This document shows positions 1 to 9,184 of a stretch of 64,000 bases of DNA, one piece after another (position 1 is the first letter of the stretch; every line of letters starts with the position of its first letter). The notes below the pieces were generated by a model that was not told the DNA's origin, ran no database searches, and saw only the letters and a list, made by a program, of their open reading frames with translations. The translations under genes were made by a program, and so were the position numbers. The stretch comes from Brevibacterium yomogidense (lineage in GTDB: Bacteria; Actinomycetota; Actinomycetes; Actinomycetales; Brevibacteriaceae), in the NCBI RefSeq assembly GCF_016107685.1, contig NZ_JABASY010000001.1:462187-526186 (forward strand). The letters run 5' to 3'.

Positions 1-1083
1 GCCGGTCTCTGCGGGGGAGGCGTCCGACCCGGGATTGCCCGCGACCGTCGGTGAGGCGGCTGCGGCCGCACTCGCGGTCGTCCCGGCTGCCCCGGTGTGC
101 GTGGGGATCGTGTCCGCGTCGCCCGATTCGGCGATCGGGTGCGCGTTGATCGGCTGGGTGCTGAGGTCCTCGATGGGGGCGGTCGGGACGTCGACCTCGT
201 CGAAGATGACGTCCATCTGCCCCGTGTCCGCGTTCTCCTCCTGCGCGCCGCCCAGCAGGGCGTACGACGGGTTGATGCGGACGGAGCCGACGGCCTCGCC
301 GAAGTCGTCGATGTCGACGTCCGATTCAGGGTCCAGCACGTCGCCGATCACCACGGTGACGTTGTCGCCGCCACCGCCGGCCAGGGCGAGCTCGATGAGC
401 TTCTCGCAGCAGTCGCCCGGATCCGCGATCGTCGTGAGGGCGTCGTGGATGTCCTGGATCGAGGCGAAGCCGGTGAGTCCGTCGGAGCACAGCATCCAGC
501 GGTCGCCGGGCACCGCATCGTGGAACGACAGGTCGAGTTCGGGTGGAGTGCCGACATCCCCCAGCACGCGCATGACGACGCTGCGCTGCGGGTGCGTGTC
601 CGCTTCCTCGAGGGTGATGCGGCCTTCGTCGACCAGCATCTGGACGAACGTGTGGTCCTGCGTCACCTGGGTGATCTCGCCCTTGTGCACGACATAGGCG
701 CGGGAGTCGCCGATGTGCGCGAGGGCCAGGCGGTCGCCCGACTGGAGCAGCGCTGTGACGGTGGTGCCCATCCCGGCGAGCTCGCTCTGCTCGATGACGG
801 CACGGGTGATCTGATCGTTCGCGGACAGGATCGCGGACTTCAGGTCGTCGAGCACCCGACCGTCGTGGTCCGCTTCGTCCAGTGAGGTGAGACGGCTGAC
901 GGCGATCGCGGACGCGACGTCACCACCGGCGTGGCCGCCCATGCCGTCCGCGATGAGGAGGAAGTGCGCACCCGCGTACCCGGAGTCCTGGTTGTTCTTC
1001 CGGACCTGACCGGTGTCCGAACGCGCCGCGAACCTGAAGGTCGGCACGCCGGAGTGCGGGGAAGTGGTGCTCGAAGCGTTCAC
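1..1083 (-). CDS. pstP: PP2C-family serine/threonine phosphatase (PstP-like), 3' end beyond window
   Basis: Cytoplasmic-domain metal-dependent phosphatase that would reverse Ser/Thr kinase (PknA/PknB type) phosphorylation in cell-wall and division control. The reading frame starts with GTG at 1083 and stays open to the window edge (361 codons). Visible PP2C motifs are the DGMGGHAGGD block near residues 46-55 and a GGGGDNVTVV block near residue 230. The last in-window part is an Ala/Thr/Pro-rich linker, as expected before the membrane segment and extracellular tail of PstP, which are cut off. Its start overlaps the fhaB stop (GTGA), so translation is probably coupled. The order fhaA-fhaB-pstP is the standard actinobacterial one, normally followed by rodA, pbpA, pknA and pknB. 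The family call is secure; the gene symbol rests on synteny. Confidence 0.93.
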   Translation of the reverse strand, partial: MNASSTTSPHSGVPTFRFAARSDTGQVRKNNQDSGYAGAHFLLIADGMGGHAGGDVASAIAVSRLTSLDEADHDGRVLDDLKSAILSANDQITRAVIEQSELAGMGTTVTALLQSGDRLALAHIGDSRAYVVHKGEITQVTQDHTFVQMLVDEGRITLEEADTHPQRSVVMRVLGDVGTPPELDLSFHDAVPGDRWMLCSDGLTGFASIQDIHDALTTIADPGDCCEKLIELALAGGGGDNVTVVIGDVLDPESDVDIDDFGEAVGSVRINPSYALLGGAQEENADTGQMDVIFDEVDVPTAPIEDLSTQPINAHPIAESGDADTIPTHTGAAGTTASAAAAASPTVAGNPGSDASPAETG

Positions 1084-1586
1084 GCGCGCAGCTCCATCGT
1101 CGTGTGACCGATCGTGATCGGCATGCCGGGTTCGATGCGGGTGGGCTGGCTGAGCCGCGCACTTCCCACGAACGTTCCGTTGGTCGAACCCGTGTCCTCG
1201 ACCACCCAGGCGCCCGCCTGGGGGTAGATCCGCGCGTGATGGGAGGACGCGAAGTCGTCCTCGATGACGAAGCCGCAGTCGTCCGCTCTGCCGATCGTCA
1301 ACTGGCCGGCGGACAGGAGCAGGGAGAACCCGCTCTGGCGCCCGGAGGTGACGACGAGCGTGGGGGAGGACCCGAAGGCGGACTGCTGCGGGGTCGGGGA
1401 GGCGGCGCCCATGCCTGCGGCGACCGGGGCCTCGGCGGCGGCACGGCCGCGTCTGCGGTCCCGGCGGTTGCGTGCCACGCGGGGTCCGAACAGATCCTGG
1501 CGGAGGACTCCTGCGATGAGGAAGACGAAGAGCCAGAGCAGTCCGAAGAGGGCGAACCGCAGCACGGTGACGGTGAACTCACTCAC
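1080..1586 (-). CDS. fhaB: FHA-domain membrane protein FhaB (FipA)
   Basis: A 168-residue protein with one N-terminal membrane segment (about residues 8-28, LRFALFGLLWLFVFLIAG), a basic linker, and a C-terminal FHA domain (about 95-168). The domain shows the phosphothreonine-binding signatures GR, SSHHAR and STNGT. FHA domains read phospho-Thr marks made by Ser/Thr kinases, so this is an adaptor between kinase signalling and the division/cell-wall machinery. The GTG start overlaps the end of fhaA by 8 bases, and its stop overlaps the pstP start, so the three genes form one coupled unit. The length is normal for the family. Confidence 0.93.
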   Translation of the reverse strand: MSEFTVTVLRFALFGLLWLFVFLIAGVLRQDLFGPRVARNRRDRRRGRAAAEAPVAAGMGAASPTPQQSAFGSSPTLVVTSGRQSGFSLLLSAGQLTIGRADDCGFVIEDDFASSHHARIYPQAGAWVVEDTGSTNGTFVGSARLSQPTRIEPGMPITIGHTTMELRA

Positions 1587-2565
1587 TGAAGCGGCCTGCC
1601 TCGGAGTAGGTGACGGGGGTGTCCCCCGCGGTGAGCACGGAGCCCTCCGACAGGGAGATGGAGTCGATGGGGCGGCCGCTCATGAGCGTGCCGTTCGTCG
1701 AGCCGAGGTCCGTGGCGATCGCCTGGTCTCCGGACACGGTGATCTCGAAGTGGCGGCGGGACATGCCCGGGTCGTCGATGACGACGTCCGCGCTGTTCGC
1801 GGACCGGCCGAACACGGTGCTGCCCTGCGGCAGGTGGTGGACCTGACCCTGCACGAGCACGGCGGGTGCGAACGCGGGACGGGCCGCAGGCTGGGGTGCT
1901 GACGGCTGCGACGCTGACGGCGGGGGCGCGCCGCGACGGCGGCTGCCGGGGGCGTCCGGGGACGACGCGGGAGCCGGGTGCGCCTGGGCGACATGCGGAG
2001 CGGCCGGGGCCGCCACGGGTGCGTGGGGCTGCGACGCACGGGCCGCGTGCTGCGAGGCGACATGCTGGGAGGAGTGGTGCTGGGAGGAGACCGGGCCGGA
2101 CTGTGCCTCGTAGGTCTCCGGGACGACCGGGTTGGAGCGCGACGGCGGGTCGTAGCCGCCGCGGGCCGCGGGCTGGGCGGCCGGGGAGCCGTCCGGACGG
2201 CGCGTCGTCGCGCGGACGCGGTACATGCCGGTGTCCAGGTCGTCTGCGACCTCGAACGTGACGGAGACGGGGCCGACGAAGCTGTAGCCCTGTTCGATCG
2301 CGTGGTCGCCCACGACCTGGCGCAGGTCCTGACGGAGCTCACTGGAGATCGGACCCAGCCGGTCGAGGTCCCCGCTGGACAGTTCGACGGCATAGGAGTT
2401 GGCGGTGAGGGTGCGGCCCCGGGACACGACGGCGGCGCGGTTGTCTGCTTCACGACGCAGCGCGGACGCGAGTTCCACCGGTTCCACCTGCGAACGGAAG
2501 GCACGCGCGAAGGCGCCGTTGACCACACGGTCGATCCCGCGTTCGAAGCGGTCGAGGACTCCCAT
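1579..2565 (-). CDS. fhaA: FhaA, DUF3662 and FHA domain protein
   Basis: A 328-residue protein starting MGVLDRFERGID, the typical FhaA N-terminus. Residues about 1-120 form the DUF3662 domain. A Ser/Ala/Gln/His/Pro-rich linker follows (about 135-235). The C-terminal FHA domain (about 245-320) shows GRS, MSRRHFE and STNGT. The start at 2565 is chosen because GGGAGG lies 4-5 bases upstream; a longer open frame to 2637 has no ribosome site and lacks family similarity. FhaA binds phosphorylated cell-wall regulators such as MviN in mycobacteria (family knowledge). It is the first gene of the fhaA-fhaB-pstP operon. Confidence 0.94.
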   Translation of the reverse strand: MGVLDRFERGIDRVVNGAFARAFRSQVEPVELASALRREADNRAAVVSRGRTLTANSYAVELSSGDLDRLGPISSELRQDLRQVVGDHAIEQGYSFVGPVSVTFEVADDLDTGMYRVRATTRRPDGSPAAQPAARGGYDPPSRSNPVVPETYEAQSGPVSSQHHSSQHVASQHAARASQPHAPVAAPAAPHVAQAHPAPASSPDAPGSRRRGAPPPSASQPSAPQPAARPAFAPAVLVQGQVHHLPQGSTVFGRSANSADVVIDDPGMSRRHFEITVSGDQAIATDLGSTNGTLMSGRPIDSISLSEGSVLTAGDTPVTYSEAGRFSE

Positions 2566-2901
2566 GACGCCTCCCTTCATCCTCCGTCTGCATGCCTGTC
2601 CCACGGTCGGCGGGCACAGATGAGCCCTGGGGCGCACGGCACATCAGCACTCCATGCTAACGCGCCGATCCTGAGTCCTCACCTTCTGCGCGCGGACCGG
2701 TCGCCGAACGGTTCAGGGTGCGTCGCGGGGGATCCGCATGTGCGCGCGGAAGCCCAGGGGTTCGCGGACATCGTAGGAAAGGGTGACTCGGAGGCGACGA
2801 GGAGGTGGATATCAGCCCGTGAGGAGGTCACGAAGGGGTCTGACGGGCTCAATTGGCGCTGGTGGGTTTTCTGCTGGTAGAGTCACGTGCTGTTGTGATT
2901 C
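2566..2901. other. intergenic region upstream of fhaA and tRNA-Leu
   Basis: A 336-base gap between two divergent units. It must hold the fhaA promoter (minus) and the tRNA-Leu promoter (plus). No coding frame with actinobacterial codon bias is seen and no clear hairpin was found. Confidence 0.5.
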
Positions 2902-2985
<84 letters not shown>

Positions 2986-2996
2986 CAACAGGGACA

Positions 2997-3030
2997 GGCC
3001 CCGGAACCGAAAAGGTTCCGGGGCCTTTCT
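2997..3030 (+). terminator. Rho-independent terminator of tRNA-Leu
   Basis: Perfect 12-bp stem (2997-3008 with 3014-3025), loop GAAAA, followed by TTTCT. It ends the tRNA-Leu transcript. Confidence 0.9.
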
Positions 3031-3099
3031 CGTGTCCGCGGCTTCGTGCATGCGGCTTCGTGCACCGGGCCAGGGGCCTCATCCGCTCCTCAGAGTCGG

Positions 3100-3141
3100 C
3101 CCGTCAGAGGCGATCCCTCAGTGGCGATCCCTCAGAGGCGA
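3100..3141. repeat. three 14-bp tandem units spanning the pnkp stop codon
   Basis: Units 3100-3113, 3114-3127 and 3128-3141 share the core TCAG(A/T)GGCGA. The third unit contains the pnkp stop codon (3132-3134), so the last codons of pnkp have been copied twice beyond the end of the gene. This fits replication slippage at the 3' end. Confidence 0.75.
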
Positions 3142-5852
3142 GGGTCCACCGGGTCCGACTCCAGTGCGAGCACCGCGAACACGGGCAGATGGACACGATG
3201 CAGGGGCTCGCCTGCGACCGCCCGGTCCAGCGACTCCAGCCCCAGGGCGTACTCGCGCAGCGCGAGGGACTGCTTGTGCTTGAGGTTGCGGGACCTCAGC
3301 CCGGTGAGCCTCTCCGGTCGGTCGTAGTCCGGTCCGTAGATCATGCGCAGATACTCCTTCCCGCGCACCTTCAGCCCCGGCTGGACTCTTCCGGGGTCCC
3401 TTCCGGCGCGGGAGTTCTCCAGAGGTTTGACGACCATGCCCTCACCACCCGATGAGGTGAGGTCGACCCACCAGTCGACGGCCTGCTCCACCTGCGTGGC
3501 ATCGGCCGGGTCGAGGACGACGCGTCGTGTCTTGAGGAAGAGAGGAGTGCACGGGCCTGCGGCCGTTGCGGACGCTCCCGTGGCCGGCGGGTGCGCGGCC
3601 AACCCGGAAGACACCGATCGACCGGCAGCGGCCACCAGTGAATCCGCGACCTCCAGGTGCCAGTCGTGCGGCTCCTCGTGCCACGTCCTTCCCGCGGAGG
3701 CCAGGACCTGGAAGACCGCGAACTGCGGTTCTCCCGCTTCGTCCACGTAGCGTTCCACCGCTGCACGGAAGGCGCTGAGCTCCTCCCACTGCTCGCGTGT
3801 CCACGATGCGGCGGGTGAGGCGACGTCGGTGGGGTCCGGGGTCTTCTCCCTTTCCAGCACCCGCACGCCGCGGGCCTCTGCCCGGCGCAGCGCGTCGCCC
3901 ACGGCCTGCGTCTCCGCGAGTCCCGCAGCGGCAGCGGGCCGGTACAGCTCGTCGATCAGACCCTGCGCCTTGAGGTTCCACGGCAGGATCTCGCCGTCCA
4001 GCAGCACCCAGTCCGAATCCAGACGGTCGAACAGACCCGCCACCTCAGCGATCACGGCGGCACCGTGCGCGAACCGGGCGCTCGCCTCCTCATCGGCGAA
4101 GAAGGCGCGTCCCGTGCGCGTGTACACGTACGAGGAGAGCACGCCGCCTGTGTCAGCTTCTGCCTCCGTGACCGCGCTCGTGTCCGGGTACGGTGCCGCG
4201 CCCGGCCTCGTGTCCGCCTCCGTGTGCTGCGGCGCCCAGGCTGGCGCGGTCACGTGCGCACCCGGCCTCACGAGCAGGGCGACCGCCCGCGACCCCATGT
4301 GCTTCTCCTCGCAGATGACCCGCAGACCCCGCTTCGCGTAGTAGCCGAAGGCGGTGCGGGGATGCTCGAGGTACCCCTCCTCGTGCGAAGTGGGGGCCGG
4401 GGCCATGGTGGGCGGCAGGTACGGCAGCAGCTCCGGCGGCATCGCGAACCGGCTCATCGTCGCCAGTGCGGCGGCCGCGCGCTCCGGGGCGACCCGGATT
4501 CTCCCGCCACGGCTCGTCTCCACCGCGTCGGCACCCAGCACGTCGTCGATCCGCAGCGGCCGGTTCGCCTCACCGGTCGCAGAGGAGTCCAGCGGTCTGA
4601 CCGGCGGATACCACTCCTTCTGCGCGGGAACGGCCACGATCTCCTTCTCCGGATACCGGAGGGCGCTCAGCTGCCCGCCGAATACGCAGCCGGTGTCCAG
4701 ACACAGCGTGTTGTTCACCCATTCCGCGCGGGGTGAGGGCACATGCCCGTAGACGACCATCGCGTCGCCCCGGTAGTCCGCCGCCCAGTCCAGGCGCACC
4801 GGAAGACCGAACTCGTCCGTCTCACCGGTCGTGTCGCCGTAGAGCGCGAACTCGCGGACCCGGCCCGACGCCCGGTTGTGGAACTCCTCCTTGAGCCCCG
4901 CGTGCGCGACGACGAGGCGCCCCTCATCCAGGACCAGGTGGGCGACGAGTGAGTCCGCGAAGTCCCGGACCTCGCGCCGGAACGCTTCGGTCCCCCGCTG
5001 CAGCTGCGCCATCGTCGCCTCGAGACCGTGCGACAGTGTGACGTTCCGCCCGTCGAGGGCACGCACCAGCTTCGCCTCGTGATTGCCCGGGACGCACAGG
5101 GCGTCGCCGGCTGCATGCATGCCCATGACCAGCCGCAGGACACCGGCGCTGTCCGGACCACGGTCCACCAGATCGCCCACGAACACGGCGGTGCGCCCCT
5201 CCGGGTGCCGGGCACCCGTGCCGTCCGCGCTGACGCGATAGCCCAGCTCAGTCAGCAGCTGCTCGAGCTCCGGCAGACAGCCGTGGACGTCGCCGATGAT
5301 GTCGAACGGGCCCGTACGGTCCCGCAGGTCCGATCGCAATGGCGTGCGCTCGATGCGGGCATCCGCGATCGCCTCGTCGCTGTCCAGAACCGTGACCCCG
5401 CGGAACTTCTCCCGGCCGATCCGGGAGAGCCCCTTCCGCAGCTGAGCGTGCTGCTTCCGCAGCACGGACTCGTCGAAGGGACGGTCCGTGCGCGTCCGGT
5501 GACGTTCCAGCGCGGTCTGCAGCGGCACGTCGAGGACGATCGCACACGGCAGCACATCGTTCTCGCGGGCCAGCCGGACGAGTGCGGCGCGGTCCTCCGG
5601 CCTGAGCGAGGTCGCATCGACCACGGTGAGCAGGCCCACCCGCAGCCTGCGCGACACGATGTCCGTCAGCAGGTCGAAAGCCGCCGCCGTGGCCTGCTGA
5701 TCGTTCGGATCATTGGCGACCATGCCTCGGCAGAAGTCGGAGGACACAGTCTCGAAGGGACCGAAGTGCCGGGCGGCGAACGTCGACTTGCCCGAACCGG
5801 AGATGCCCACGAGGACCACGAGCGATAGGTCGGGGACGTGGATGGCGCTCAT
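3132..5852 (-). CDS. pnkp: Pnkp, polynucleotide kinase-phosphatase-ligase (RNA repair)
   Basis: A 906-residue end-healing and sealing enzyme for cut RNA. The N-terminal kinase has the P-loop GISGSGKST (residues 16-24). The central binuclear metallophosphatase has DIIGDVHGC, FVGDLVDRGPDS and CVPGNHEAK. The C-terminal third is the adenylyltransferase (ligase) with nucleotidyl-lysine motif EEKHMGSRAV. In characterised bacterial Pnkp/Hen1 systems Pnkp phosphorylates 5'-OH ends, removes 2',3'-phosphates and seals only with Hen1 bound. The ATG at 5852 overlaps the hen1 stop (ATGA) and is preceded by GGGAG. Length and domain order are normal and all three motif sets are intact. Likely targets are tRNAs cut by ribotoxins, by family analogy. 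Confidence 0.95.
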   Translation of the reverse strand: MSAIHVPDLSLVVLVGISGSGKSTFAARHFGPFETVSSDFCRGMVANDPNDQQATAAAFDLLTDIVSRRLRVGLLTVVDATSLRPEDRAALVRLARENDVLPCAIVLDVPLQTALERHRTRTDRPFDESVLRKQHAQLRKGLSRIGREKFRGVTVLDSDEAIADARIERTPLRSDLRDRTGPFDIIGDVHGCLPELEQLLTELGYRVSADGTGARHPEGRTAVFVGDLVDRGPDSAGVLRLVMGMHAAGDALCVPGNHEAKLVRALDGRNVTLSHGLEATMAQLQRGTEAFRREVRDFADSLVAHLVLDEGRLVVAHAGLKEEFHNRASGRVREFALYGDTTGETDEFGLPVRLDWAADYRGDAMVVYGHVPSPRAEWVNNTLCLDTGCVFGGQLSALRYPEKEIVAVPAQKEWYPPVRPLDSSATGEANRPLRIDDVLGADAVETSRGGRIRVAPERAAAALATMSRFAMPPELLPYLPPTMAPAPTSHEEGYLEHPRTAFGYYAKRGLRVICEEKHMGSRAVALLVRPGAHVTAPAWAPQHTEADTRPGAAPYPDTSAVTEAEADTGGVLSSYVYTRTGRAFFADEEASARFAHGAAVIAEVAGLFDRLDSDWVLLDGEILPWNLKAQGLIDELYRPAAAAGLAETQAVGDALRRAEARGVRVLEREKTPDPTDVASPAASWTREQWEELSAFRAAVERYVDEAGEPQFAVFQVLASAGRTWHEEPHDWHLEVADSLVAAAGRSVSSGLAAHPPATGASATAAGPCTPLFLKTRRVVLDPADATQVEQAVDWWVDLTSSGGEGMVVKPLENSRAGRDPGRVQPGLKVRGKEYLRMIYGPDYDRPERLTGLRSRNLKHKQSLALREYALGLESLDRAVAGEPLHRVHLPVFAVLALESDPVDPRL

Positions 5853-7408
5853 GCGGCTCCCTCCGTCTGTGTGTCGTCCCGCAGTGCTTCGTCGAATCGT
5901 CGCGAGAAGACGGCCATCTGCGTGGGTGGGCCGACATCCGGGTGCGCGTCCCCTACGTCGTGGAAGTCGACGACGTAGCCGTGCTCCACGCAGATCCGCT
6001 CCGCCCAGGCGGCGAAGCCCGCGCGGCTCAGCTCGAACCGGTGGTCCGGGTGGCGCATGCCGTCCAGGTCCGGATAGAGGACGTTGTAGTCGGAGTTCGG
6101 AGTGGTGACGACGACGTGGTCGGGTGCGGCATGGCGGAAGACGGTCGTCTCCGCCGTCGTGAGGTCTGCGGGGTCGAGGTGCTCGATGACCTCCATGAGG
6201 ACCGCGACATCGACGCCGGCGATGCGGTCGTCGACGTAGCCGAGCGACGACTGGAACAGTTCCAGCCGGGCCGCCTTGCGTGCGGGCATGCGGTCGAGCC
6301 CCAACCGTCGGCGCGCCCGCTCGAGCTCGCTCGGGGACACATCGGTGCCGAGGACGCGTGCCATCCGGGGGTCGTCCAGCAGCGGTCCCAGCAGGGCGCC
6401 TTCTCCGCAGCCGAGGTCGACGACGGTGCGCGGCCGCAGCCGCCGGATCGCGTCGAGCACCGCCGCGAGACGCCGGGCGCGGAGCGGCGCGGGAGTCGGA
6501 GGCTCGCCGTCCGAATCCGGTGTGCCGGTTCCTTCGCTCCGCGGTGCGGCCGCCTCGGACCGCTCTGTCACCCGCGCGTCCAACCGGGTGCGGGCCGTCC
6601 GGACGTAGGAGCGCTGTTCGGCCAGGTAGCGGCGCATGATCGGCTCCCGCTGCGGGTGTGATCCCAGCCACGACCCGGCCCGATCGAGGAGCTTGTCGAT
6701 CTCCGATTCGTCCACCCAGTAGTGCTTGCCGCCGTCGAGCACCGGGATGAGCACGTAGAGCTGGTTGAGCAGTGCCTGCACGGTGCTGCGACCGCGGAGA
6801 GTGACCTGCGGGGTCACGGTGTCAGCGGTGGCGGGCTCCGAGTCGCAGTCCACCTCCCACCCCAGCGGTTCGAAGAGCGCGGCGATCTCGGGCTGCGCGG
6901 CCGGGACAGCGGCGATCGTGGCCTCGAGCGCGAACTCCTGCCGCGGCAGCGCCGGACGTGACGTGAGCGTGCCGGCCATCGCGGTGGAAAAGACACGGCG
7001 CAGAGCCACCGCGAGGAGGGACGAGGCCGCCCACTTCCGGTCGTTGATGTACCCGCTCAGGCTGAAGGAGTCCCTACGGAAGCTCGACAGCTGGGAGAGC
7101 TTGACGGGATCGACCTCGACCCACAGGGCTGCCGTGCAGCTGTCGTGGTCGGCCTCCGGGTAGAACACCCGTGCCGTGCCGAAGGCGAGCTTCTGCTCGT
7201 GCACCCGGTCGGGGTGCTTGTGGAGCAGATGGCCCAGGTCGCGGGCGTCCGGGGTGGGGACGGCCTCGGCGGCAGCGGCGTCGGCTGCGGCGGCAGCGGG
7301 GACCTCGGCGGCATCGGTCGCGACGGCATCGGTGCCGGCTGCCGCGGGGTCAGCTGCCGCGGGGTCGGCTACCGCGGGGTCGGTGCGCAGCGTGAGCGAG
7401 AAGAACAT
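5849..7408 (-). CDS. hen1: Hen1, RNA 3'-terminal 2'-O-methyltransferase and Pnkp ligase activator
   Basis: A 519-residue protein with two parts. The N-terminal Hen1_N domain (about 50-280; DLGHLLHKHPDRV, FYPEA) contacts and activates the Pnkp ligase. The C-terminal SAM methyltransferase shows VVDLGCGEG, the metal-site EVIEHLD, TTPNSDYN and HPDHRFELSR. Methylating the 2'-OH at the repair junction protects it from being cut again (established for the bacterial system). The start is placed at MFFSLTLRTD because family members begin with a similar strand; the longer frame to 7591 lacks similarity. An Ala/Asp/Pro-rich stretch of about 38 residues (about 10-48) is inserted between that strand and DLGHLL, unusual for the family. 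It is the first gene of the hen1-pnkp operon. Confidence 0.94.
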   Translation of the reverse strand: MFFSLTLRTDPAVADPAAADPAAAGTDAVATDAAEVPAAAAADAAAAEAVPTPDARDLGHLLHKHPDRVHEQKLAFGTARVFYPEADHDSCTAALWVEVDPVKLSQLSSFRRDSFSLSGYINDRKWAASSLLAVALRRVFSTAMAGTLTSRPALPRQEFALEATIAAVPAAQPEIAALFEPLGWEVDCDSEPATADTVTPQVTLRGRSTVQALLNQLYVLIPVLDGGKHYWVDESEIDKLLDRAGSWLGSHPQREPIMRRYLAEQRSYVRTARTRLDARVTERSEAAAPRSEGTGTPDSDGEPPTPAPLRARRLAAVLDAIRRLRPRTVVDLGCGEGALLGPLLDDPRMARVLGTDVSPSELERARRRLGLDRMPARKAARLELFQSSLGYVDDRIAGVDVAVLMEVIEHLDPADLTTAETTVFRHAAPDHVVVTTPNSDYNVLYPDLDGMRHPDHRFELSRAGFAAWAERICVEHGYVVDFHDVGDAHPDVGPPTQMAVFSRRFDEALRDDTQTEGAA

Positions 7409-7448
7409 CGCCTCAGTATGCCGGACCACCAGTCGTCCGGCCGGTGAT

Positions 7449-7940
7449 TCAGCGCGTCGCTTTCTCGCACTTCCAGCCGTCGGGCATCCGGCCGTCGGCG
7501 AGGAAATCGTGCAGGCGTGCGGTCGCCTCGTCCGACAGCTGCGCGTCGGCCTGGGGGTAGATGACCGGCTCCTCCTTGGAGTTGTGGGCATCCAGCCGCA
7601 ACAGCAGATCCTGACACGCGGTCTGGATCACCGAAGCGTTGGCACCGGTTGCAAGGAGGTCGTCGAGGCCGCTCATCGCATCCCACAGTTCGCCGTGCTC
7701 GCGCAGCATCACGAACACCGGCATCATCAGCCCGGACGCCTTCAGCGGTGGGAAGATGAACTCCTCTTCGAGGTAGATGTGCCGCCGCAGGCCCTCCATG
7801 GCCCGCCGCAGCGGCGCCGGGTCGGCGGCGTCGTGGTCAGGTTCCGCGCCGGCCTCCAGCCCCGCGGCGTACTCCTCGATACCGCCGTCGATCTCCCGAT
7901 GCTCCCGCTCCAAGGCGGCGGACAGAGTTTCTGTGGACAT
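7449..7940 (-). CDS. hemerythrin-like (HHE) domain protein
   Basis: A 163-residue cytosolic four-helix-bundle protein. The expected His/Glu ligands of a di-iron site appear in EREHREID, RRHIYLEEEFIFPPL, LREHGELWDAM and AHNSKEEPVIYP. It may bind oxygen or nitric oxide or sense iron/redox state; the substrate cannot be read from sequence. There is a strong ribosome site (GGAGGAAGG) upstream of ATG at 7940. It lies 40 bases upstream of hen1 on the same strand, so co-transcription with the repair operon is possible but not shown. Confidence 0.85.
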   Translation of the reverse strand: MSTETLSAALEREHREIDGGIEEYAAGLEAGAEPDHDAADPAPLRRAMEGLRRHIYLEEEFIFPPLKASGLMMPVFVMLREHGELWDAMSGLDDLLATGANASVIQTACQDLLLRLDAHNSKEEPVIYPQADAQLSDEATARLHDFLADGRMPDGWKCEKATR

Positions 7941-8017
7941 GTTCCTTCCTCCAGTCTCCGTGCTCCGCCGCTGAGTTGCCGGCGGTCACACGACGAACGT
8001 CTCCGGTCGTCCGCCGT

Positions 8018-9028
8018 TCAGCCCGCAGCCGGCGGTGCGATGCTCAGTTCCTCGGCGAGCTTCTGCGCAGCTTCCCACGCGTGCCTCTGCACGTGGGTGC
8101 CGTCCCGCTTCCGCTCGACCGTGGTCGCCGCCGAGCTCTCACCCGGGATGCGCGTCTTCGGGAAGCCGTCGGCGACCGGCGTGTCCTTGATGTACTCGAG
8201 GAACGTGTCCGTCTCCGCCGTGAACTCGTCCAGGGGCCGCAGCCCGTTGATGTCGATCGCGATGACGAGGACGCCCTGCTCCTCCTTCGCGTCCTCAGCC
8301 GAGGGGGTGCCAGCGGTCGACAGGGCTCCTCCCAGTGCTTCCGCGAGCATCGCGAGGCCGAAGCCCTTGTGCCCGCCGAACGGCTGCAGGTGACCCGACG
8401 GGGTCACCCAGTCGGAGGGGATCTCCTCACCGCGGTCGCGCCACTCCGACAGCCGCCCCATTGCCACGGCGCTCGTCGCGAAGTCCAGGACGAAGTGCGG
8501 GGACGACGACCTCGGGACGCCCGCACCGATCGGATTGGTCGAGAACCGCGTCTCTGTGCCCCCGGGGACGGAGACCACGCGGTGGGCGCCTCCGGTGTTC
8601 ACGAAGAGGAGCGTCGCGACGCCCTGGTCCGCCGCCTCCTCGGAGAAGTCCGCCAGGCGGCCGGCGAAGTCGGAGTTGTAGACGGAGACGGCCGCGATGC
8701 CGTGCTTCTTCGCCCGCTCGACGGCGAGCTGCGTGGCTTCCCGCACCACGAGGTGGCCGAACCCCCTCTTGCCGTCGATCCTGGCGAGCCCCCCGCGGTC
8801 GATGTCGACCTCGGGCCGAGCCGCCGGGTCGGTCTCCCCGCTGCGCGCCCGGCCGATGTATTCGGGGAGGCGTCGGAGGCCGTGCGATTCGTGACCGGCG
8901 AGCTCCGAGCCGACGATCTGCCCGGCCATGACGGCGGCGTCGTCTTCGCGCATGCCGACTGCCGTGAGTGCGTCCGTCGTGAAGCGCAGGAGTTCCTCCC
9001 CGCGTGCAAGGACCGTGTCGTCAGCCAT
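8018..9028 (-). CDS. malate/L-lactate dehydrogenase family (Ldh2/MDH2) oxidoreductase
   Basis: A 336-residue NAD(P)-dependent 2-hydroxyacid dehydrogenase of the Ldh_2 fold, which is unrelated to classical LDH/MDH. The family hallmark GHESHGLRRLPEYI carries the catalytic His near residues 45-58. TNPIGAGVP and GGHKGFGLAMLAEAL match the cofactor and dimer regions. Members act on malate, L-lactate, ureidoglycolate, sulfolactate or similar acids, so the substrate is open. The start at 9028 is set by GGGGAG upstream and by family N-termini. A LysR regulator lies just upstream on the same strand and may control it. Confidence 0.88.
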   Translation of the reverse strand: MADDTVLARGEELLRFTTDALTAVGMREDDAAVMAGQIVGSELAGHESHGLRRLPEYIGRARSGETDPAARPEVDIDRGGLARIDGKRGFGHLVVREATQLAVERAKKHGIAAVSVYNSDFAGRLADFSEEAADQGVATLLFVNTGGAHRVVSVPGGTETRFSTNPIGAGVPRSSSPHFVLDFATSAVAMGRLSEWRDRGEEIPSDWVTPSGHLQPFGGHKGFGLAMLAEALGGALSTAGTPSAEDAKEEQGVLVIAIDINGLRPLDEFTAETDTFLEYIKDTPVADGFPKTRIPGESSAATTVERKRDGTHVQRHAWEAAQKLAEELSIAPPAAG

Positions 9029-9184
9029 CGTGCTGCTCCCCTTCGTGCAGGCAAAGGGACTGGCGGCGTGCCGTCCCACTTGGAAGGTTGGCAGAAACCG
9101 GTCGAGAGGGCCAGTCCTCATGGGCCCTTTGTCCGGTTGTCCTCGTGGCCGGCTGTGCCTTTGTCCCCTTGTCCTGGTGGCCGG

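Noticed and set aside
5853-6671. Long N-terminal extension of Pnkp
   Set aside because: This part is the antisense-frame shadow of hen1; the kinase domain starts normally at 5852.
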